From: Lachnospira sp. UBA4285
GTDB lineage: Bacteria; Bacillota; Clostridia; Lachnospirales; Lachnospiraceae
Assembly (NCBI GenBank): GCA_002394965.1
Contig: DGVL01000073.1
Location: 1 to 20,050 of the forward strand
DNA length: 20,050 nucleotides
Reading direction: 5' to 3'
Part shown: in pieces, positions 14,801 to 20,050 of the stretch
Layout of the letters: every line of letters begins with the position of its first letter
How positions within the stretch are numbered: the stretch's first letter is position 1
Position numbers and translations under genes: made by a program
Notes under the pieces: model-generated
Database searches by the model: none
Told to the model about the DNA's origin: nothing
The model's input: the letters and a program-made list of their open reading frames with translations, nothing else

Positions 14801-15256
14801 TTCCAGGGAAGTATCCTGAAAGAAGGATTCAGACAGAAGCATCTGTGATTCCTGGTCCAGGTTGAAGATCTTGCTTTCATCTGTATAGGATACATACGCC
14901 AGACGGGCACCGCGTTTTCGGACGCTGCGTCCAATCGCGTGGATGATGTGGTACTCGCGCTGCCTGCCGCTTCTGCGCCGGTATACGACATCATATCCTG
15001 CGTCTCCTCTGGCGAAGCGATGGCTGCAGTCTGAGATCCTCGCGATATCATCCGGATGTACATGCAGAAAGGGATCCCGGCTCATGCAGGCCATTGCCTG
15101 CTCCCGGCTTTCGTAGCCGAAGAGCCTGACGAACTGCGCTGAAAAAAACACAGGGATGAATTTTCCCTGAAGGTACTGATATATTCCGACCGCATTTGGA
15201 AGATCCTCTGCGATCTGCTTTTCGGCAGCGGAAAGTGCAAATCCGCCATCTTCCAT
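11807..15256 (-). CDS. Multidomain c-di-GMP protein: PAS, degenerate GGDEF, active-type EAL, PAS-like, degenerate GGDEF
   Basis: A 1149-residue cytoplasmic protein without membrane segments. Order: PAS (about 15-130, with FLHVHPDD), GGDEF-like domain starting DELTGLP (161-167) whose active site reads FNSDCF (235-240), EAL domain (about 325-570), a PAS-like middle region (about 580-860), another PAS (870-980, EMYAGVMYFWKDRERRFLG), and a second GGDEF-like domain starting DPVTGLLN with active site TGSAF (1072-1076). The EAL domain retains the expected catalytic residues: E356 in EAL, N416, E448 (EITE), D478-D479 (DDFGTAYSSL), K499, E533 (EGVET) and Q553 (QGYYFG). It should therefore break down c-di-GMP, while the GGDEF domains may only bind GTP or dimerise. 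ATG 15256 has AGGGGGG 7 bases upstream and a promoter at 15330-15358. First gene of a three-gene operon. Confidence 0.92.
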   Translation of the reverse strand: MEDGGFALSAAEKQIAEDLPNAVGIYQYLQGKFIPVFFSAQFVRLFGYESREQAMACMSRDPFLHVHPDDIARISDCSHRFARGDAGYDVVYRRRSGRQREYHIIHAIGRSVRKRGARLAYVSYTDESKIFNLDQESQMLLSESFFQDTSLEKELHQDQFDELTGLPMIERFFQCAPDGIRRLQQQGKSCAVLWIEYSGLKEYEILHGFEKGTALIRGLAQLIRDAFGDGSTARFNSDCFVVYADADNLEDTLHRLFLDAANLNHGNSRPVAAGICQMDEEGISLAAAIDRARLACASLGRPMHSSCIWFDRQILARAQMRQYVLQNYQRAMDEGWIQVYYQPVIRAITGTLCGAEALCRWNDPTHGMLLPGDFIPILEEEGLISKLDLYMIEQICRDGRKLLDSGLYRVVPVSVNLSRKDFRKADLVDQIESIAGRYRIPRELLNIEITESAFINHPEKLSKYIKSFHELGYQVWMDDFGTAYSSLGALKNLEFDLLKIDMSFLSCPNEKARAILTSIVDMAKQIGVRTLAEGVETGEQYQFLKQIGCEKVQGYYFGHPMDKDTFRKQYHDNTEIEELRWRNYYDAVSAIDFQTDRPLCVIEDDGVTFRPLYTNDSYEAVLRQDQVDGIEAWLKEINADNNPVHTLHRQYADEQLRKSDGPQVLTYPSGDHLMKLTGTVIAHNEDHYVYAMHIRYIQLNEASEDQRRAFYIQYLYYLCSDIAVIDLKEQTLHGLKSSDSTLPIGNGRKSVDLIQAVNVYADKFVYAPDQQRYHSFYDIRTLREKYLQNSGEELTGFFRIRTAVPGYHWMIHMLMPIPHSDFRKYLAVTIPTGLDLDSLYKLLLDTRSPGLKFAEAASSSKEEITPELLWKNLEMYAGVMYFWKDRERRFLGASRSFLDFYGFQSLDEILGKTDEEMHWHVMPDAFQTDERKVLEQGKRVILAKGKCIARGKPHNIVASKMPVYRDGKIIGLMGMFFDADPLMQSAEEICASASLDPVTGLLNGKGFTENLRDYLESLWTDNTEFSILYVEIPEYKAFAERYGKKAGRTALRSMADMLRKIFNNEASIGRQTGSAFTILMQDTDPQHTARICSRIKDGAARLRKVGEWPCAFTAEIRVTNMNQQNASPEIYTKNLQRLWAGFAQNDPKE

Positions 15257-15282
15257 ACAGCTGCCCCCCTATCCGTGATTAT

Positions 15283-15318
15283 AATCGGGCTGTTGGATCT
15301 GACACCCCCCGATTTTTT
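15283..15318. other. Hairpin in the leader of the GGDEF-EAL gene; reads as an intrinsic terminator on the plus strand
   Basis: AATCGGG (15283-15289) and CCCGATT (15308-15314) are perfect complements around an 18-base loop, and six T follow at 15313-15318 on the plus strand. On the minus strand it lies between the predicted start of transcription and the ribosome binding site of the 1149-residue protein, with no T-run after it. No plus-strand gene ends here, so its role is either a block to antisense transcription or a leader structure. Confidence 0.5.
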
Positions 15319-15329
15319 CTGTTCCCTCT

Positions 15330-15358
15330 AGTATAGTCTTATAGCCCTCCGTGTGCAA
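15330..15358 (-). promoter_or_regulatory. Sigma-A type promoter of the c-di-GMP operon
   Basis: On the minus strand, TTGCAC (15353-15358) and TATACT (15330-15335) are separated by 17 bases. Transcription would start near 15323, giving a leader of about 67 bases that contains the hairpin and the AGGGGGG ribosome binding site. The rest of the gap up to the AraC gene (15359-15464) holds only a short GAGGC/GCCTC inverted repeat at 15432-15445 without a T-run. I see no riboswitch there. Confidence 0.6.
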
Positions 15359-15464
15359 AAATTTTACCGTGAGTTTATGGCCGGGAGCGGATGGGCAACG
15401 GCGGACATGTGCGAAGAACCGGATTGAGCCGGAGGCATGTGCCTCTGTGAAAGGTGCGTATGGT

Positions 15465-16799
15465 TCATCCCTTTAGCATCTTCCGGTACTGTGACGGTGT
15501 CACGTTCTTCTGCTTCCGGAAGAGCCGTGTGAAATAGTTGACGTTGGGCAGGCCGACCGAGGCGGCGATCTCTCCGATCGTGAGATCAGAAGTTTCAAGG
15601 CGCAGGCATGCGCGGCTGATGCGCGTTTCGTTGATGCGGGTCGTCACGGTGCTGCCGGTTTCTCTCCGGAACCCGGCAGCCAGATAACATTTGTTCAGCT
15701 TCAGGACGGCTGCGAGTTTCTGAAGGCTCAGGCCGGGATCGGCGTAATGTACGTCGATGTAGCGGACCGCCTTGCGGATGGTCGGAGAATAGCAGCGGGT
15801 GTCAAAACTCTGCACGAGGAAGCAGTATTTGCGCAGCATCTCACGGGGAAGTCGTTCCAGATCCGACAGAGTTGCGGCGGCTTCGATTTTTACGGCCATG
15901 CGCCGGGACAGATCGTCCAGATATACCGGGTGAACTCCAGAACGCTGAGCTCCCTTGCGGCAGAGCGTATTCAGAATGATGAGCCAGTTCTTCCGATCCC
16001 GCAGCCGGGAAGGCGCTCTTGTCTCCATAGACCTGAAATACGGTCCGTCCCCGGCGGAAAGCGCTGCCTCCGTGTTTCCGGCGGCGATGGCGTTCATCAT
16101 TTCTTCTTCTTTTTCGTAGCGCAGCTGCAGCAGTTCTCTTGCCTTATCCGAATATTCCGTGCCTGAAACGGCATTTACATCCTGGCGCATCCGTTCCGGT
16201 TCGCTCGACGCGTCGCGGTAATACAGTTGCAAATCCGGATCGCCATACAGCGCGTGCCCGAGGGCCAGAAGATACGGCTCCAGGCCATCTTCGCCGGACT
16301 GCACCGGGAGGGTGGAGTAGTACTGCGCAAACCAGGTGAAGAGCGATTCCGGAAGCGCACTGCGCTCCAGAATCTGCCGGATGCGGGTGAGACTGATGCG
16401 CTCCGTGAGATAAGGTCCGGCGATGAGAACCCGGTGCGCTGGTGCTTCCGGATCCTGCGGGAGGCGGAGTATCATATACCGGCATTCGAACCGGTCATTG
16501 CTGATGACCAGAGGGCTGTCAGATGCGTTTCCATCCCGGGCGTCTCGTTCTTGCACCGGTCTCATGAGTGAACGGATCTTAACGTCTCCGGGGATACCCA
16601 GATACTGCCGCAGTCCCAGATCAACATCCGGCGAGATCGGTGTGTCTTCCGGCCGGATGGAAACGTTTAACCGAAGCTGTTTCAGATACTCCGCCGCCAT
16701 ATCTATGAGAATTTTTGCCGTTTCTGTCAACGTTTCTCCCTTTCTTCCGGCCAGATGCGGGATGCCGGAGTCGTCTCTGTGCTGCAGCCAGTTTATCAT
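15465..16799 (-). CDS. AraC-family transcriptional regulator, divergent from beta-glucuronidase
   Basis: A 444-residue regulator. The C-terminal hundred residues hold two helix-turn-helix motifs: LSLQKLAAVLKLNKCYLAAG with FRRETGSTVTTRINETRI, then LTIGEIAASVGLPNVNYFTR with LFRKQKNVTPSQYRKML. The last segment is the AraC signature. The long N-terminal region (about 1-330) is a probable ligand-sensing or signal domain of unknown family; it contains SDRFECRYMILRLPQ-like and LIAGPYLTERIS segments seen in many clostridial sugar regulators. ATG 16799 has no Shine-Dalgarno sequence. A TTG at 16730 (residue 24) is preceded by AAAGGGAGAAACG and is a serious alternative, giving about 421 residues. Position opposite the glucuronidase gene suggests it controls that gene in response to a glucuronide. 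Confidence 0.88.
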   Translation of the reverse strand: MINWLQHRDDSGIPHLAGRKGETLTETAKILIDMAAEYLKQLRLNVSIRPEDTPISPDVDLGLRQYLGIPGDVKIRSLMRPVQERDARDGNASDSPLVISNDRFECRYMILRLPQDPEAPAHRVLIAGPYLTERISLTRIRQILERSALPESLFTWFAQYYSTLPVQSGEDGLEPYLLALGHALYGDPDLQLYYRDASSEPERMRQDVNAVSGTEYSDKARELLQLRYEKEEEMMNAIAAGNTEAALSAGDGPYFRSMETRAPSRLRDRKNWLIILNTLCRKGAQRSGVHPVYLDDLSRRMAVKIEAAATLSDLERLPREMLRKYCFLVQSFDTRCYSPTIRKAVRYIDVHYADPGLSLQKLAAVLKLNKCYLAAGFRRETGSTVTTRINETRISRACLRLETSDLTIGEIAASVGLPNVNYFTRLFRKQKNVTPSQYRKMLKG

Positions 16800-16822
16800 A
16801 CAATATTCGTGAAAACAGTTCG

Positions 16823-16875
16823 TATATTTATCATTCGCCGCGAAAAATAAATATAAGACAAAAATATATAAATAT
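16823..16875. promoter_or_regulatory. Candidate AraC-type operator repeats upstream of the glucuronidase gene
   Basis: In this AT-rich gap TATATTTAT (16823-16831) is the exact reverse complement of ATAAATATA (16847-16855). The element ATAAATAT occurs twice in direct orientation at 16847-16854 and 16868-16875, 21 bases apart, or two helical turns. That is the known spacing of AraC half-sites. The proximal copy is centred near -45 of the predicted glucuronidase start. Low sequence complexity makes chance repeats possible. Confidence 0.4.
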
Positions 16876-16903
16876 CCTTCTCATGCTTTTCCGGGTGGCA
16901 GGG

Positions 16904-16909
16904 TATAAT
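16904..16909 (+). promoter_or_regulatory. -10 box of the beta-glucuronidase promoter, -35 weak
   Basis: A perfect TATAAT lies 40 bases before the ATG. The bases 16-18 positions upstream (TCATGC region, 16880-16887) do not resemble TTGACA. A consensus -10 with a poor -35 fits a promoter that needs an activator such as the divergent AraC protein. Confidence 0.55.
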
Positions 16910-16949
16910 ACAGGCAGAACAGGAAACTTGACGTTAGAAAGGAGCATAT

Positions 16950-18839
16950 ATGCTTTATCCAGTACTGACCGATTCAAGGCTTCTGATCGATCTCTCGGGT
17001 GTCTGGGATTTCAAACTGGACGACAACGGAGAGGGATTCGATGAGAGATGGTATGACGGACCGCTTGAGGGCGCTATGACCATGCCGGTTCCGGCATCCT
17101 ACAATGACATCAAGGAGGGCGTGGATTTCCGGGAACACTACGGATGGGTGTTCTATCAGACGACATTCAGAATCCCGGCGGCGGCGCTTAAGGGCCAGCG
17201 GGTACTTCTGCGCTGTGATGCCGTGACGCATCACGCCATCGTATTCCTGAACGGACAGGAGATCGCACAGCACCGGGGCGGATTCCTGCCGTTTGAGACT
17301 GAGATCGGAGATGCCCTCGTAAAAGGAGATAATCTTCTGACCATTGCGGTGGACAACCGGATCGACTACACGACGCTGCCGGTCGGCGGAGAGTCGGACA
17401 TGCTTGCGGGCGTGGGACCGGTGAGCGGCGGAAAGGCGGCCAGAAAGCGCAATCATCCGAACTTTGACTTTTTCAATTATGCCGGCATTATCCGCCCGGT
17501 GCGCATCTACACGACACCGAAGGATTACATCCGGGACATAGCACTTGTCACGGATATCCCGGGCGTTGAAGGGATCCCGGAGGGCCAGACGGCGGAGGCG
17601 TCGGTTTCGTACGAGCTTGACACCGTCGGAAGCGGGGACGCCAAGGTGGAAGTCTATGACCGCGAGGGCGGTCTCGTGGCATCTTCGGAAGGTACAAAGG
17701 GCACTCTTGTGATTAAAGACGCCCACCTCTGGGAGCCGGCGAAACCGGTCGCTGATCACGCGCATAACAAGAGCGTTCCGGAGAAGGCATATCTGTACCG
17801 CGTCGTCGCACGCTTCGGGGAGGACGTCTATGAGCTTCCGTACGGTCTGCGCACAGTGAAAGTCGATGGGACGAGCTTCCTGATCAACGGAAAGCCGTTC
17901 TACTTCAAGGGCTACGGAAAGCACGAGGACAGTTTCCCGAACGGCCGCGGACAGAATCTGGCGCTCTGGGTCAAGGACCTGAACCTGATGCGCTGGCAGG
18001 GTGCCAACAGTTTCCGGACCAGTCACTATCCGTACAGTGAGGATATGCTCCGGCTGTGCGACGAGGAGGGCATTGTCGTAATCGATGAGACGCCGGGAGT
18101 CGGAATCAACTTCGACTTCGGAGGCGGCGCGAACTTCAACGGACAGCGCTGCTCAACCTTTGACCCGGAGCACGGCGTCAAGACATTTGAGCATCACAAG
18201 GAAGTAATCCGCGACGAGATTGCCAGAGACCGCAATCACGCCTGCGTCGTGATGTGGAGCATCGCCAATGAGCCGGATGCGCACTCGGACGGCGCATACG
18301 AATACTTCAAGCCGCTCTTTGATCTGGCAAGGCAGCTGGATCCGCAGAAGCGTCCCTGCACGATGATCTCGGTTCAGAGCGGTGCGACCCCGGGACCGGA
18401 CGTGGATGTGTCCGCGAAGCTTTCGGATGTCATCTGCCTCAACCGCTACTACGGCTGGTACAGCCAGGGCGGAGATCTTGAGGCGGCAGAGACGGCGCTT
18501 CGCGCAGAACTTGACCGCTGGGAGAAGACCGGCAAGCCGGTTATGTTCACGGAGTATGGAGCCGACACCGTCATGGGGCTGCACGACACCACGCCGGTGA
18601 TGTTCACCGAGGAGTACCAGGTGGAGTACTACCGCATGTACAGCCGCGTCTTTGATGAATATGCGTTCGTCATGGGCGAGCAGGTGTGGAACTTCGCCGA
18701 CTTCGCGACGAGCCAGGGCATCGTCAGAGTTCAGGGCAACAAGAAGGGTGTGTTCACAAGAGACCGCCGGCCGAAACTCGCCGCGTACTTCCTGCGGGAG
18801 CGGTGGCTGACGATTCCGAATTTTGGATATAAGCGCTGA
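16950..18839 (+). CDS. uidA: Beta-glucuronidase (glycoside hydrolase family 2), cytoplasmic
   Basis: A 629-residue enzyme that releases glucuronic acid from glucuronides. Order: jelly-roll sugar-binding domain (about 1-190, DLSGVWDFKLD, HRGGFLPFE, FFNYAGIIRPVRIY), immunoglobulin-like domain (about 190-300) and TIM barrel (300-629). The acid/base E441 (WSIANEPD) and nucleophile E535 (FTEYGADT) are present. So is the N-K motif that selects the glucuronate carboxylate (GNKKG, N597 and K599), which separates true glucuronidases from beta-galactosidases. There is no signal peptide, so the substrate must be imported; no transporter gene is adjacent. The loop after GVGINFD (about 385-412) is close in length to the active-site loop of the E. 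coli enzyme as I recall it. AGAAAGGAG lies 5 bases before ATG 16950. It is followed by a clear terminator and is probably monocistronic. Confidence 0.95.
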   Translation: MLYPVLTDSRLLIDLSGVWDFKLDDNGEGFDERWYDGPLEGAMTMPVPASYNDIKEGVDFREHYGWVFYQTTFRIPAAALKGQRVLLRCDAVTHHAIVFLNGQEIAQHRGGFLPFETEIGDALVKGDNLLTIAVDNRIDYTTLPVGGESDMLAGVGPVSGGKAARKRNHPNFDFFNYAGIIRPVRIYTTPKDYIRDIALVTDIPGVEGIPEGQTAEASVSYELDTVGSGDAKVEVYDREGGLVASSEGTKGTLVIKDAHLWEPAKPVADHAHNKSVPEKAYLYRVVARFGEDVYELPYGLRTVKVDGTSFLINGKPFYFKGYGKHEDSFPNGRGQNLALWVKDLNLMRWQGANSFRTSHYPYSEDMLRLCDEEGIVVIDETPGVGINFDFGGGANFNGQRCSTFDPEHGVKTFEHHKEVIRDEIARDRNHACVVMWSIANEPDAHSDGAYEYFKPLFDLARQLDPQKRPCTMISVQSGATPGPDVDVSAKLSDVICLNRYYGWYSQGGDLEAAETALRAELDRWEKTGKPVMFTEYGADTVMGLHDTTPVMFTEEYQVEYYRMYSRVFDEYAFVMGEQVWNFADFATSQGIVRVQGNKKGVFTRDRRPKLAAYFLRERWLTIPNFGYKR

Positions 18840-18896
18840 CCGATACCGCAATCGTCAGTCGGAAGCCAGGGCGGCAGCGCGACAATAGCATTTTTC

Positions 18897-18951
18897 GTCC
18901 CTTGGAATCGGTGATGGTGTAAGCCTTCACGCGGGTTCTGAGGGACTTTTT
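18897..18951 (+). terminator. Intrinsic terminator after the beta-glucuronidase gene
   Basis: GTCCCT (18897-18902) pairs with AGGGAC (18941-18946). The stem continues inward through GGAATC against GGGTTC with G-T pairs, and an inner GTGA/TCAC helix closes the loop. Five T follow at 18947-18951. It lies 57 bases after the stop codon. Confidence 0.75.
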
Positions 18952-19029
18952 GCTGTCGGTTTTCGGGCGGTATTACGAGGCAGATGCCGCAGGAAGATCT
19001 GCGCGCATAGCGGCAGTGACCGCAGCGCA

Positions 19030-19058
19030 TTGAAAATCTTCTGCATTCCCGGTATAGT
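19030..19058 (+). promoter_or_regulatory. Sigma-A type promoter of the EamA transporter gene
   Basis: TTGAAA (19030-19035) and TATAGT (19053-19058) are separated by 17 bases; each differs from consensus by one base. The predicted start, near 19065, falls inside the perfect palindrome GCCATATGGC (19063-19072), which could be an operator. The leader is about 70 bases. This is the main content of the 297-base gap after the glucuronidase gene, apart from the terminator. Confidence 0.7.
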
Positions 19059-19136
19059 TGTTGCCATATGGCGGATTATGCCGGCAGTCTGTTTTTGATG
19101 TGCTGGCAAGCGCCGCCGGAAGTAAAGGGGAATGAG

Positions 19137-20050
19137 ATGGGGAATATGACACAGGCAGGGAGCCGGGCGGAAAAGTTCTGGAGCAGCCCGGTCACGGTTT
19201 TTCTGGTTGCTTTTTTCTGCTGCTTTCTCTGGGGCTCGGCTTCGCCGGCCATCAAGCGCGGTTATGAATTCTTTTCGATCGGCGCGGATGATCTCGCCTC
19301 CCGGATTGTTTTTGCGGGGACGCGCTTTACCATCGCCGGTGTGATGGTCATCTTGTTCGGAAGTCTGCAGCAGCACACGTTCCTTAGGCCGAAAAAATCC
19401 GGCTGGAAGTATGTCTTTGTGCTGATGCTCTTTCAGACGATCCTGCAGTACATCTTCTTTTATACCGGGCTCGCGCACACCACAGGCGTGCGCGGCTCGG
19501 TCATCAACGCGGCGGGGACGTTCTTTTCGCTGTTCCTGGCGGCATTTGTCTTCCGGTTTGAGAAGCTCACGGCTGCGAAGATCGTCGGCAGCATCCTGGG
19601 ATTCCTCGGGGTGCTTGTCATCGTGACGGCCGGACAGACGGGCGGCGGCGCGATCAGCTTCGCGGGTGAGGGCAGCATGGTGATCGCAGCTTTCGCGAGT
19701 GCGATTGCAGGCTGTTTCATCAAGAAGTTCTCGGCGAAGGAAAATCCGGTCACGCTCAGCGGCTGGCAGTTTTTCTTTGGCGGGATCGTCATGGCGCTTG
19801 CCGGCACTGCCTTTGGCGGACGGCTGCGCCCGACCGGCGGCGGCGCCTGGCTGCTGCTCCTGTACATGGCATTCATCTCGGCGGGCGCGTATACGCTCTG
19901 GGGCGTTCTCCTGAAGTACAACGACGTGAGCCGCATCACGATCCTGGGATTCATGAACCCGGTGCTCGGCGTTCTGCTCTCCGCTGCATTCCTGGGCGAA
20001 GGGCAGGAGGCTTTCAGCGTGCGCGTCCTCGCTGCGCTGCTGCTGGTGAG
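19137..20050 (+). CDS. EamA/DMT-superfamily transporter (3' end cut by window edge)
   Basis: An open frame of 304 codons running off the right edge. The product is very hydrophobic with many membrane segments in the two-repeat EamA pattern. The first repeat has FFCCFLWGSASPAIKRGY and AGTRFTIAGVMVIL, then the long helix pair FFSLFLAAFVFRFEKLTAAKI with GFLGVLVIVTAG. The second has GCFIKKFSAKENPVTLSGWQ, then ILGFMNPVLGVLLSAAFLGE near the edge. This fits an inner-membrane metabolite or drug exporter of the 10-TM DMT family; only a few C-terminal residues seem to be missing. ATG 19137 follows AAAGGGG by about 7 bases; a second in-frame ATG at 19146 is less well spaced. Substrate cannot be predicted. 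Confidence 0.9.
   Translation, partial: MGNMTQAGSRAEKFWSSPVTVFLVAFFCCFLWGSASPAIKRGYEFFSIGADDLASRIVFAGTRFTIAGVMVILFGSLQQHTFLRPKKSGWKYVFVLMLFQTILQYIFFYTGLAHTTGVRGSVINAAGTFFSLFLAAFVFRFEKLTAAKIVGSILGFLGVLVIVTAGQTGGGAISFAGEGSMVIAAFASAIAGCFIKKFSAKENPVTLSGWQFFFGGIVMALAGTAFGGRLRPTGGGAWLLLLYMAFISAGAYTLWGVLLKYNDVSRITILGFMNPVLGVLLSAAFLGEGQEAFSVRVLAALLLV

Noticed and set aside
15359..15464. Possible c-di-GMP riboswitch or terminator before the c-di-GMP operon
   Set aside because: I found no conserved GEMM-type core, and the GAGGC/GCCTC hairpin at 15432-15445 has no T-run.
16974..18026. 350-codon minus-strand ORF inside the glucuronidase gene
   Set aside because: The glucuronidase frame has all catalytic residues; the antisense frame has no domain and no ribosome binding site.

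Overview
The window looks like chromosomal DNA from a moderately GC-rich Firmicute of the class Clostridia, most likely a gut-associated Lachnospiraceae. This is an inference from gene content (gut-type beta-glucuronidase, UvrA paralogue, ECF sigma factor with its usual Lachnospiraceae partner, large PAS/GGDEF/EAL proteins), from strong Shine-Dalgarno sequences and from frequent GTG/TTG starts. No rRNA or marker gene fixes the species. There are no tRNAs, IS elements, phage genes or CRISPR arrays. Both ends cut through genes.

Layout. (1) 1-1343, plus strand: the 3' end of a UvrA-family ATPase, then a threonine aldolase/beta-eliminating lyase. (2) 1402-3338, minus strand: two overlapping genes, an IolE-like sugar isomerase/epimerase followed by a Gfo/Idh/MocA oxidoreductase, behind a strong sigma-A type promoter at about 3396-3424. 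A doubtful 79-codon ORF lies upstream. (3) 3754-4908, plus strand: glycerate 2-kinase. (4) 5001-9004, plus strand: a tightly packed operon of ECF sigma factor, single-pass membrane protein (probable anti-sigma), an 8-TM FtsX-like permease of the bacteriocin-associated DUF1430 type, and its ABC ATPase. (5) 9045-15256, minus strand: a three-gene c-di-GMP operon of a 1149-residue PAS-GGDEF-EAL-PAS-GGDEF protein with intact EAL and two degenerate GGDEF domains, a two-TM Cache-type diguanylate cyclase with intact GGDEF, and a membrane-anchored family 1 solute-binding protein without transporter genes. (6) 15465-18839: an AraC-family regulator divergent from a cytoplasmic GH2 beta-glucuronidase, with candidate 21-bp-spaced operator repeats between them and a strong terminator after the glucuronidase. 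(7) 19137 to the right edge: an EamA/DMT-family transporter behind a good promoter.

How the parts work together. Modules 2, 3 and 6 suggest uptake and breakdown of plant or host sugar derivatives: glucuronides are hydrolysed, polyols or sugar acids are oxidised and isomerised, and glycerate is phosphorylated. No shared regulation among them is shown. Module 4 looks like a self-regulated envelope-stress or peptide-resistance cassette in which the sigma factor controls its own transporter. Module 5 combines synthesis and breakdown of c-di-GMP with an extracellular ligand-binding protein, which suggests a nutrient sensor. Modules 4 and 5 are the parts most worth following up.
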